From Stenotrophomonas beteli (lineage in GTDB: Bacteria; Pseudomonadota; Gammaproteobacteria; Xanthomonadales; Xanthomonadaceae), in NCBI RefSeq assembly GCF_001431665.1, contig NZ_LLXV01000045.1, positions 1 through 32,698 of the forward strand: DNA of 32,698 nt, read 5' to 3'. The notes under the pieces are model-generated. The model worked only from the letters and a program-made list of their open reading frames with translations. It was not told the origin of the DNA and did not search any database. Position 1 is the first letter of the stretch; every line of letters starts with the position of its first letter. Of the stretch, positions 14,225-21,066 are shown one piece after another. The position numbers and the translations under genes were made by a program.

Positions 14225-15400
14225 ATGTCCAACATCGTCATCGCCGCCGCCAAGCGCACTGCCATCGGCTCCTTCCTCGGCCAGTTCACCGGCGTGCCGA
14301 CCCCCACCCTTGGCGCGGCCGCCATCGCTGCAGCCCTGGAACAGTCGGGTGTTCCTGCCGGCGACGTTTCCGAAGTCCTCATGGGCTGCGTGCTGCCGGC
14401 CAACCTCGGCCAGGCGCCCGCCCGCCAGGCCGCGATTGCCGCCGGCATTCCGCTGTCGGCCGGTGCCACCACGCTCAACAAGGTGTGCGGCTCGGGCATG
14501 AAGACCATCATGCTCGGCCATGACCTGATCAAGGCCGGTTCGGCCAGCATCGTGGTCGCCGGCGGCATGGAATCGATGTCCAACGCCCCGCACCTGCTGC
14601 CGAACTCGCGCACCGGCAACCGCTTCGGCAACTTCCAGGCGGTCGACCACATGGCCCACGACGGCCTGGTCAATGCCTACGACGGCAAGGCCATGGGCGA
14701 ATTCGCCGAATGCGCGGTGGACAAGTACCAGTTCACCCGCGAGGAACAGGACGCCTACGCCATCGAGTCGGTCAAGCGCGCACAGGCCGCGCAGGCCAAT
14801 GGTGCCTTCGCTGACGAGATCGTCGCGGTGAAGGTGGCCACCCGCAAGGGCGAGGTCGAGGTCGCCACCGACGAACAGCCGGGCCGTTCGGACATCGCCA
14901 AGATCCCGACCCTACGTCCGGCGTTCAAGAAAGATGGCAGCGTAACGGCCGCCAGCTCCTCCAGCATTTCCGACGGTGCTGCCGCCGTGGTGCTGCTGAC
15001 CGAGGAAGACGCCGCTGCACGTGGCATCACTCCGCTGGCGCGCATCGTCGGCCATGCCACCCACTCGCAGGAACCGGAGTGGTTCACTACCGCCCCGATC
15101 GGCGCGATCCACGCGCTGCTGGCCAAGACCGGCTGGTCGCTGGAGCAGATCGATCTGTTCGAAATCAACGAAGCGTTCGCCGTGGTCGCCATGGCGCCGA
15201 TGCGCGAGCTGGGCATCCCGCACGACAAGCTCAACGTGAATGGCGGTGCCTGCGCACTGGGCCATCCGATCGGTGCGTCCGGTGCCCGTCTGGTGGTGAC
15301 CCTGGTCAACGCCCTGCGCACGCGCGGTGGCAAGCGCGGCATTGCCACCCTTTGCATCGGTGGCGGCGAAGCGACCGCAATTGCCATCGAGTTGATTTAA
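14225..15400 (+). CDS. Acetyl-CoA C-acetyltransferase (thiolase II)
   Basis: A 391-residue biosynthetic-type thiolase that condenses two acetyl-CoA to acetoacetyl-CoA or runs in reverse. The nucleophile Cys88 is in NKVCGSGMK, the NEAFA motif follows LFEINEAF, the active-site His is in GGACALGHPIGASGAR, and the second catalytic Cys377 is in TLCIGGGEA. Length is typical for the AtoB/PhaA group. It stands alone, with no neighbouring phaB, hmgs or fad genes, so the pathway (ketone-body breakdown, polyhydroxybutyrate or fatty acid degradation) cannot be fixed from context. The ATG at 14225 starts MSNIVIAAAKRTAIGSF as in the family; the frame is open 66 codons further upstream but those residues are not thiolase-like. 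Confidence 0.92.
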   Translation: MSNIVIAAAKRTAIGSFLGQFTGVPTPTLGAAAIAAALEQSGVPAGDVSEVLMGCVLPANLGQAPARQAAIAAGIPLSAGATTLNKVCGSGMKTIMLGHDLIKAGSASIVVAGGMESMSNAPHLLPNSRTGNRFGNFQAVDHMAHDGLVNAYDGKAMGEFAECAVDKYQFTREEQDAYAIESVKRAQAAQANGAFADEIVAVKVATRKGEVEVATDEQPGRSDIAKIPTLRPAFKKDGSVTAASSSSISDGAAAVVLLTEEDAAARGITPLARIVGHATHSQEPEWFTTAPIGAIHALLAKTGWSLEQIDLFEINEAFAVVAMAPMRELGIPHDKLNVNGGACALGHPIGASGARLVVTLVNALRTRGGKRGIATLCIGGGEATAIAIELI

Positions 15401-15442
15401 AAAGATTTAACGATGATTTCGCAAAAATGAATGCGGGATCGC

Positions 15443-15473
15443 TTGACACCCAATCTTGGCTTGTCATCATGTT
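15443..15473 (+). promoter_or_regulatory. Candidate sigma-70 promoter of the first alanine-rich lipoprotein gene
   Basis: A consensus-perfect TTGACA (15443-15448) lies in the AT-richer gap after the thiolase gene. Possible -10 hexamers are CATCAT at 15465-15470 (16-bp spacer) or CATGTT at 15468-15473 (19-bp spacer). Transcription would start about 45 bp before the lipoprotein ATG. Confidence 0.5.
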
Positions 15474-15522
15474 GTCGGCGCGCAGTTGCGCGTTGCCTAA
15501 TCTAACGACGAGGATTCACACA

Positions 15523-15864
15523 ATGAGCATCAACAAGCTGCTGGTCGCGATGTCCCTGGCTCTGGCCCTGGCCGCCTGCTCGAAGCAGGAAGCTGCCCAG
15601 GACGCCGCTGCTTCGGCCAACGAAGCCGCCACCGAAGCCCAGGCTGCTGCCGACCAGGCCGCCGCTGCCGGCGCCCAGACCGCCGACGCTGCCCAGCAGG
15701 CCGCTGACACCGCCGCCACCGCTGCTGACGCTTCGGTCGACGCCGCTGCCCAGGCTGGCGCTGCTGCCACCGACGCTGCTGCCGGCGCTGCTGCCGACGC
15801 TGCCAAGGCTGCCGAAGGCACCGCCGAGAAGGCCAAGGACGCTGCTGAAGAAGCCAAGAAGTAA
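15523..15864 (+). CDS. Small alanine-rich lipoprotein (113 aa), first of a tandem pair
   Basis: The 113-residue precursor has a short lipoprotein signal peptide ending in the lipobox LALAAC (Cys19). The mature part is about half Ala with regularly spaced Asp, Glu, Gln, Thr and Lys, in units such as AADQAAAAGAQTADAAQQAA, and ends with the charged EKAKDAAEEAKK. The pattern predicts one long amphipathic helix or coiled coil, somewhat like LEA-type 11-mer repeats or a Lpp-like rod. No residues suggest catalysis. It has its own TTGACA promoter candidate and strong terminator, so it is probably abundant and monocistronic. A similar gene follows. The frame is open upstream into the thiolase region, but the ATG at 15523 directly begins the signal peptide. 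Confidence 0.85.
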   Translation: MSINKLLVAMSLALALAACSKQEAAQDAAASANEAATEAQAAADQAAAAGAQTADAAQQAADTAATAADASVDAAAQAGAAATDAAAGAAADAAKAAEGTAEKAKDAAEEAKK

Positions 15865-15890
15865 TCACTTCTTTCTTCACGCTGTTCTGG

Positions 15891-15923
15891 AAAAGCCGCT
15901 GGTTCGCCAGCGGCTTTTTCTTT
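15891..15923 (+). terminator. Intrinsic terminator after first lipoprotein gene
   Basis: AAAAGCCGCTGG pairs with CCAGCGGCTTTTT across a TTCG tetraloop, followed by more T residues. An 11-12 bp GC stem with a T-tract is a classical Rho-independent terminator for the gene ending at 15864. Confidence 0.92.
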
Positions 15924-15940
15924 GCGCCGGTGCCTGCGCG

Positions 15941-15968
15941 GGAACGCCGGCGTCGCGACCCGGTCTTC
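15941..15968 (+). promoter_or_regulatory. Possible ECF-type promoter of the second lipoprotein gene
   Basis: GGAAC (15941-15945), a 17-bp spacer and GTCT (15963-15966) match the general ECF/sigma-E pattern GGAAC-N16/17-GTC. The site lies 55-80 bp before the second lipoprotein ATG and after the upstream terminator. The match is short and could be chance in GC-rich DNA. Confidence 0.35.
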
Positions 15969-16021
15969 ACAACGGCATGAATAGGCTGGCGTCCCCATCC
16001 ATTGCAGCAGCGGAGACCGTC

Positions 16022-16432
16022 ATGAAGATTCGTCCGATCACCACCACCCTGCTGGCCGCCTCCCTGCTGCTGGCCCTGGCCGCCTGCAAGGGCCCGGAGG
16101 CCGAACAGGCCAAGCAGGACGCACAGCAGGCCGCCGACAGCGCCGGTGCAGCCGCCCGCGATGCCGTGGACAAGGCGGCGGCCGCCACCCGCGACGCCGC
16201 CGACAAGACTGCGGCTGCTTCCGAGCAGGCCGCCGCCGATACCCAGCAGGCGCTGGACAAGGCCGCCGACGCCACCGCCAATGCCGCCGACCAGGCCAAG
16301 GTCGCTGCCACCGACGCAGCCGCGCATGCCAGCGACGCCACTGCCGACGCCGCGCAGAAGGTCGCCGACAAGGCGCGCGATGTCGCCAATGACGCCAAGG
16401 CCAACGCCGCCAAGGAAGAAGCCAAGCACTAA
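16022..16432 (+). CDS. Small alanine-rich lipoprotein (136 aa), second of a tandem pair
   Basis: A 136-residue precursor with signal peptide and lipobox LALAAC (Cys22), followed by an Ala-rich mature part. The repeats carry alternating Lys and Asp: AVDKAAAATRDAADKTAAAS, QALDKAADATANAADQAK and VADKARDVANDAKANAAKEE. Like its upstream neighbour it should fold as a long amphipathic helix, more highly charged and with a clearer 11-residue periodicity of LEA type. The two share lipobox, composition and the style of terminator but not a close alignment of the mature part, consistent with an old duplication. The ATG at 16022 follows GGAG at six bases; the in-frame ATG at 15977 would break the signal peptide. 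No partner is known. A role as a periplasmic spacer or stress protectant is inference. Confidence 0.85.
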   Translation: MKIRPITTTLLAASLLLALAACKGPEAEQAKQDAQQAADSAGAAARDAVDKAAAATRDAADKTAAASEQAAADTQQALDKAADATANAADQAKVAATDAAAHASDATADAAQKVADKARDVANDAKANAAKEEAKH

Positions 16433-16470
16433 GCCCTACCGGCAGCCGAGCTCAGGCCCGGCGCCACAGC

Positions 16471-16500
16471 AAAAGCCGCGGCATTGCCGCGGCTTTTCTG
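16471..16500 (+). terminator. Intrinsic terminator after second lipoprotein gene
   Basis: A perfect 12-bp stem, AAAAGCCGCGGC (16471-16482) with GCCGCGGCTTTT (16486-16497) and loop ATT, ends in a T-rich run. It is very similar in sequence to the terminator at 15891-15923, so the terminator may have been copied with the gene. Confidence 0.9.
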
Positions 16501-16562
16501 CTTTTCGCTCTCTGCTCTTTCTGTTGATTCCATAGTGGACGGCACGGAAACCGTCCAAGGCC

Positions 16563-16658
16563 GCGCGGGTAGGTGGCGCAGGGGCGTAAGCGCCATGGAT
16601 GGCGCGCCCGAGCCTACGCGGACGTGTTCACGGCGGCCCCTGCGCAACCTACCCGCGC
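16563..16658. repeat. 96-bp palindromic repeat with the same core as the elements at 4359 and 32343
   Basis: Outer arms GCGCGGGTAGGTGGCGCA... (16563-16585) and their inverted copy (16636-16658) match at 22 of 23 bases. The core, read on the minus strand, is GCCGCCGTGAACACGTCC, then GTAGGCTCGG, then the hairpin GCGCCAT-CC-ATGGCGC (16590-16605). The order and spacing equal those of the two larger repeats in this window, while the hairpin stem differs. It lies between the second lipoprotein gene and the end of the aidB-type gene. Confidence 0.78.
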
Positions 16659-16712
16659 GCGCGCCCATACGCATCAGCACCCACCACGAGGGGCTCCGCC
16701 GTTGGCCGTCCT

Positions 16713-18350
16713 CTACGGCAGCGCGCGCGCCAGCATCACCGGCACATCCAACCCCGCCGGCAGCGTCCCGAACGCCAGCCCATGCTCACCGTGCAGCCGG
16801 CTGCGCACGAACGCCTCGGCCATCGGGCTGCGCGCGCGCAGCAGCAACGCCGCCTGCAACAGCAGCACGGTGCGCTCGCAGAAGATCCGCGCCTGCGATT
16901 CTTCGGGCAGCGGCGCCGCTGACCAGCGCTGCAAGGCCGCTGCATAACGCGCATCCCGGTCGGCCACGGCCGCCAGCTCGCTGCGCAATGCCGCCAGCGC
17001 CTCCGGCTCGCGCGACAGCGTGCGCAGCACATCCAGGCACTGGATGTTGCCGCTGCCCTCCCAGATCGAATTCAACGGTGCCTGCCGGTACAGCCGCGGC
17101 AGCATCGACTCTTCCACATAACCGGCGCCACCCAGGCATTCCTGCGCTTCATTGACGAATGCCGCCGCACGCTTGCACACCCAGTACTTGCCCAGCGCGG
17201 TACCCAACCGCGCCAGCGCTGCTTCATTGGCATCCACGACGGCGCGATCGACCGCACCGGCGATACGCATTGCCAGCACCGTGGCTGCTTCGGACTCCAG
17301 CGCCAGATCGGCCAGCACGTTGGCCATCAACGCATGTTCCACCAGCAGCTTGCCGAAGGTGCGGCGATGCCGCCCATGGTGCAGCGCCTGCGCCAGCGCC
17401 ATGCGCATCTCTGCCGCTGCGCCGAGCATGCAGTCCAGGCGGGTCATCATCACCATGCCGATGATGGTGGCCACGCCACGCCCCTCCTCGCCCACGCGCC
17501 ATGCCTGCGCGCCGCAGAACTCGACCTCGCTGGAAGCGTTGGCCCAGTCGCCCAGCTTGTCCTTCAGCCGCATCAGCCGGAACGCGTTGCGGTCGCCATC
17601 GGCAAGCCGGCGTGGCATCAGCAGGCAGGTCATTCCCGCCGGCGCCTGCGCCAGCACCAGGAAGCCATCGCACATCGGTGCGGAGAAGAACCACTTGTGC
17701 CCCACCAGGCGATAGCGTTCGCCGTCGATCGGCTCGGCCCGCGTGCTGTTGGCGCGAACGTCCGAGCCGCCCTGCTTCTCGGTCATGCCCATGCCCAGGG
17801 TGATGCCGGCCTTGTCCGCCACCGGCACGTCGCGCGGGTCATACACCGGCGCGGCGGCCTTGCGCGCCCACTCGACCAGATGCGGCTGCGACTGCAGCAC
17901 CGCCACCGCCGCGTGGGTCATGGTCAACGGGCAGCTGGTGCCGGCCTCGGCCTGGTGATGCAGGTAACTCAAGGCCGCACGCGCAACATGCGCGCCAGGC
18001 TGCGGCTCATGCCAGGACAGCCCCGCCACGCCATGCGTCTTCGCGGCGCCCATCAACTGGTGATAGGCCGGGTGGAACTCCACGGTGTCGATGCGATGAC
18101 CCTGCGCGTCATGCGTGCGCAGACGCGGGCGGTCGCGGTTGGCGTCGAAGCCCAGCGCGTACAGCTCATCGCCTGCCAGCGCACCGTACACGCCCAGCCG
18201 CGCCGAGAAGTGCGTGGCTCCCTCGCGCTGCACCGCGTCCATCAGCGCCACATCGTCGGTCCATAGCTGGTGGCCGGCGAACGGCGGAGGCTGGTTCAGC
18301 ACTACATGGGTTTCAAACGGAGCAACGCTGCTGAAACTGGGTCCACTCAT
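16713..18350 (-). CDS. aidB: AidB-family acyl-CoA dehydrogenase (alkylation response)
   Basis: The 545-residue flavoprotein aligns through its length with E. coli AidB (541 residues). Matching blocks are HVVLNQPPPF at the N-terminus, GMGMTEKQGGSDVRANSTRA, GERYRLVGHKWFFSAPMCDG, LKDKLGDWANASSEVEF, ECLGGAGYVEES and NSIWEGSGNIQCLDVLR. AidB is an acyl-CoA-dehydrogenase-fold protein that binds FAD and DNA and, in E. coli, belongs to the Ada adaptive response to alkylation. Its exact enzymatic role is unsettled. The ATG at 18350 (MSGPSFSSV) is preferred; the frame is open to 18440 but the extra residues do not align. Its start is 113 bp from that of a divergent four-gene DNA repair operon. The stop at 16713 lies 55 bp past a palindromic repeat. 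Confidence 0.9.
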   Translation of the reverse strand: MSGPSFSSVAPFETHVVLNQPPPFAGHQLWTDDVALMDAVQREGATHFSARLGVYGALAGDELYALGFDANRDRPRLRTHDAQGHRIDTVEFHPAYHQLMGAAKTHGVAGLSWHEPQPGAHVARAALSYLHHQAEAGTSCPLTMTHAAVAVLQSQPHLVEWARKAAAPVYDPRDVPVADKAGITLGMGMTEKQGGSDVRANSTRAEPIDGERYRLVGHKWFFSAPMCDGFLVLAQAPAGMTCLLMPRRLADGDRNAFRLMRLKDKLGDWANASSEVEFCGAQAWRVGEEGRGVATIIGMVMMTRLDCMLGAAAEMRMALAQALHHGRHRRTFGKLLVEHALMANVLADLALESEAATVLAMRIAGAVDRAVVDANEAALARLGTALGKYWVCKRAAAFVNEAQECLGGAGYVEESMLPRLYRQAPLNSIWEGSGNIQCLDVLRTLSREPEALAALRSELAAVADRDARYAAALQRWSAAPLPEESQARIFCERTVLLLQAALLLRARSPMAEAFVRSRLHGEHGLAFGTLPAGLDVPVMLARALP

Positions 18351-18463
18351 CCGGTCCGTCCTGGTGGCAACAGAGGCGCGTTGCGATTGTGCCGCATCGC
18401 CCGCCAAGCCCGCGTTCAGGCCGGTTCTCACCCTGTGCACGAGGGCCCGGCCACAGTGGTGGC

Positions 18464-19462
18464 ATGACAGGCAACGACGATCTGGTGGTGCTGCGCCCTG
18501 AGGGGCTCTACTGCGCCGCCGGCGATTTCCATATCGATCCCTGGCGGCCGGTACCGCGCGCGGTCATCACCCACGGCCACGGCGATCACGCCCGCCCCGG
18601 CATGGGCGAATACCACTGCAGCAGCGGCAGCCTGCCGATCCTGCGCTGGCGCCTGGGCGAGGTGGCGGTGCAGGCGCACGCCGAGGGCGTGCCGTTCCGC
18701 CTGGGCCGGGTACAGGTGTCGCTGCATCCTGCCGGCCACGTGCTGGGGTCCTCGCAGGTGCGCATCGACGACGGGCGGCAGGTCTGGGTAGCCTCCGGCG
18801 ACTACAAGCGCCAGCCGGACCCGACCTGTACGCCGTTCGAAGTGGTGCCCTGCGATACGTTCATCACCGAAGCCACCTTCGCCCTGCCGATCTACCGCTG
18901 GCCGGACACCCCGGCAGTCGCTGCGGAGATCGTGGCGTGGCGCCGCGAATGCGAACAACGCGGCGAGGCGGCGATCCTGCTCTGCTACGCACTGGGCAAG
19001 GCACAACGGGTGCTGGCCGAGCTGCTGCCGCTGGACGATCGCCCGGCCTGGCTGCATGGCGCCATCGCCAATGGCGTGGCGGTGTACCGGCAGGCCGGCG
19101 TACCGATGCTGGAGACGCTCACCGTGGCCGAACAGGGCCGCCAACCCGATGCCGCCGGCCAGTTGATCCTCGCGCCGCCTTCGGCTGCGGGCACGCCCTG
19201 GATGCGCCGCTTCGGCCGCCACCAGCTGGGCTTCGCCTCGGGCTGGATGCAGCTGCGTGGCAATCGCCGCCGCCGCAATGTCGATCGCGGTTTCGTCATT
19301 TCCGACCACGCCGATTGGCCGGCACTGCTGCAGACCATCGAACAGACGGGTGCGCAGCGGGTGATCGCTACCCATGGCAATACCGATGCGTTGATTCCGT
19401 TCCTGCGCGAGCGCGGCGTGGCTGCCGAAGCCTTCCGTACCGATTTCGGGAGCGAGGAATGA
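18464..19462 (+). CDS. Ligase-associated DNA damage response exonuclease (MBL/beta-CASP)
   Basis: A 332-residue metallo-beta-lactamase-fold nuclease of the family found with ATP-dependent ligases (the TIGR04122 type). The metal-binding motif HGHGDH covers His37-His42, further ligands are HPAGH (88-92) and Asp113 in SGDYKR, and the C-terminal half has the beta-CASP histidine in SDHADW. The fold is that of SNM1/Pso2-type nucleases, which trim damaged DNA ends. It is the first gene of a four-gene operon: its stop (TGA 19460-19462) overlaps the ATG of the ligase gene. The ATG at 18464 is preferred over the open frame to 18389 because family members start near LVVLRPEGLYCAAGDFHIDP. No promoter motif is obvious in the 113-bp gap to aidB. 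Confidence 0.9.
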   Translation: MTGNDDLVVLRPEGLYCAAGDFHIDPWRPVPRAVITHGHGDHARPGMGEYHCSSGSLPILRWRLGEVAVQAHAEGVPFRLGRVQVSLHPAGHVLGSSQVRIDDGRQVWVASGDYKRQPDPTCTPFEVVPCDTFITEATFALPIYRWPDTPAVAAEIVAWRRECEQRGEAAILLCYALGKAQRVLAELLPLDDRPAWLHGAIANGVAVYRQAGVPMLETLTVAEQGRQPDAAGQLILAPPSAAGTPWMRRFGRHQLGFASGWMQLRGNRRRRNVDRGFVISDHADWPALLQTIEQTGAQRVIATHGNTDALIPFLRERGVAAEAFRTDFGSEE

Positions 19463-21066
19463 AGGCCTTCGCCGCGCTTTACCAGCGCCTGGATCGCAGC
19501 ACCGCGACGCTGGACAAGCGTGCAGCGCTGGTCGATTACTTCGGCCAGGCAGGTGCACACGACGCGGCATGGGCGCTGTACCTGCTCAGCGGTGGCAAGG
19601 TGGGCGGCGCACGCCGCAAGATCGCCGCCAGCGGCGAACTGCGCGCCTGGATCGCCGAGGAATCCGGACTACCACCGTGGCTGGTGGACGACAGCTACGC
19701 GCAGGTCGGTGACCTCGCCGAAACGCTGACCCTGCTGCTGGATGACCCACCGCAGCCTTCGCCAGACCGGCCCCTGGCCGAATGGATCGAGCAGCACCTG
19801 CTGGCGGTGGCCAACCAGCCCGAAGTGGTGCGCCGTGCGGCGGTCGTCGCCGGCTGGCAGCAGCTGTGCAGTGGTGAACGCCTGGTGTTCAACAAGCTGC
19901 TCACCGGCGCCCTGCGCGTAGGCGTTTCGCAGCGACTGGTGCAGCAGGCGCTGGCCGAATGGTCCGGCCTGGACATCGCACGCATTGCCCAGCGCATGCT
20001 CGGCGAGTGGGTACCCTCGCCCGGGCTGCTGGGCCAGCTGCTGTCGCCCGATGAGCTGCCGCTGGACCGCCAGCAACCCTACCCGTTCTTCCTCGCATCG
20101 CCACTGGAAGGTGACCCTGCCGAACGGCTCGGCCCGATCGATGACTGGCTGCTGGAATGGAAATGGGATGGCATCCGCCTGCAGCTGCTGCGCCGGCGCG
20201 GCGAGGTTGCCTTGTGGTCACGTGGCGAAGAGCGGCTGGATGGCCGCTTCCCCGAAATCGAACAGGCAGCGATGGCGCTTCCCGATGGCTGCGTGCTGGA
20301 CGGCGAGCTGCTGGCCTGGGACGAAGCCACGGACCTGCCGCGTGCCTTCACCGCGCTGCAGACGCGCATCCAGCGCCGCAAACCCGGTGCGGCCACCCTG
20401 CGCAACACGCCGGTGCGCGTGCTCGCCTATGACCTGCTTGAACTCGATGGCGAGGACCTGCGCGGGCTGCCATTGCAGGAACGGCGTACGCGGCTCACCG
20501 AGGTCGTCGGTGCGCTGGGCGATGCGCGGATCCAGCTGTCGCCCGATGTTGCCGCCGTCGACTGGCCGCAGGCCGCAGCGATGCGCGAGGTGGCGCGCGA
20601 GCGCGGCGTGGAAGGGGTGATGCTGAAGCGGCGCACGTCCCCTTACCAGGCCGGGCGAAGACGCAGCGACTGGTGGAAATGGAAGGTCGATCCACTCACG
20701 ATCGACGCGGTGCTGCTGTACGCACAGGCCGGGCACGGGCGACGCAGCACGCTGTACACCGACTACACCTTCGGCGTCTGGGACGGCGACACGCTGGTGC
20801 CGGTGGCCAAGGCGTATTCGGGCCTGGACGACAAGGAAATCCTCGCGCTCGACCGCTGGATCCGCGCCAACACCCGCGAGCGCTTCGGGCCGGTGCGCAG
20901 CGTGCGCGCCGAACAGGTGTTCGAGCTGGGCTTTGAAGCGGTCAACCGCAGCAGCCGGCACAAGTCCGGCATCGCCGTGCGCTTTCCGCGCATCCTGCGC
21001 TGGCGCCATGACAAGCCGGCCAGCGAGGCCGACCAGCTGGCCAGCCTGCAGGCGCTGGCGCGATGA
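19459..21066 (+). CDS. ATP-dependent DNA ligase of the ligase-associated repair operon
   Basis: A 535-residue ligase. An N-terminal all-helical DNA-binding domain comes first (residues about 1-200: LYQRLDRSTATLDKRAALVD). The nucleotidyltransferase domain has the adenylated lysine Lys235 in EWKWDGIRLQ, then SRGEERL, GCVLDGELLAW, YDLLELDGEDL, EGVMLKRR and DWWKWKVDP. A C-terminal OB fold (LYTDYTFGVWDG to the end) completes it. This is the order of bacterial ATP-dependent ligases of the TIGR04120 type, distinct from LigD (no polymerase or phosphoesterase domain) and from the essential NAD-dependent LigA. It overlaps the genes on both sides by four bases. The ATG at 19459 lies after AGCGAGGA, which serves as its ribosome-binding site. 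Confidence 0.93.
   Translation: MKAFAALYQRLDRSTATLDKRAALVDYFGQAGAHDAAWALYLLSGGKVGGARRKIAASGELRAWIAEESGLPPWLVDDSYAQVGDLAETLTLLLDDPPQPSPDRPLAEWIEQHLLAVANQPEVVRRAAVVAGWQQLCSGERLVFNKLLTGALRVGVSQRLVQQALAEWSGLDIARIAQRMLGEWVPSPGLLGQLLSPDELPLDRQQPYPFFLASPLEGDPAERLGPIDDWLLEWKWDGIRLQLLRRRGEVALWSRGEERLDGRFPEIEQAAMALPDGCVLDGELLAWDEATDLPRAFTALQTRIQRRKPGAATLRNTPVRVLAYDLLELDGEDLRGLPLQERRTRLTEVVGALGDARIQLSPDVAAVDWPQAAAMREVARERGVEGVMLKRRTSPYQAGRRRSDWWKWKVDPLTIDAVLLYAQAGHGRRSTLYTDYTFGVWDGDTLVPVAKAYSGLDDKEILALDRWIRANTRERFGPVRSVRAEQVFELGFEAVNRSSRHKSGIAVRFPRILRWRHDKPASEADQLASLQALAR

Noticed and set aside
12414..14501. 695-codon plus-strand frame opposite the autotransporter gene
   Set aside because: The translation has no domain and is rich in His, Arg and Ala, as expected for the antisense frame of a high-GC gene. 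The autotransporter on the other strand has a complete set of motifs.
15530..16429. Long minus-strand reading frame with Gly-rich, membrane-like translation opposite the two lipoprotein genes
   Set aside because: It is the reverse reading of GCC/GCT alanine codons, which gives Gly-rich strings. Both plus-strand genes have signal peptides, ribosome-binding sites and terminators, so they are the real genes.
18351..18463. LexA or Ada operator in the aidB/repair-operon divergent region
   Set aside because: No CTG-N10-CAG or other known SOS-type box was found. The only dyad is a 5-bp CTGTG/CACAG pair with a 14-bp spacer, which is too weak to call.
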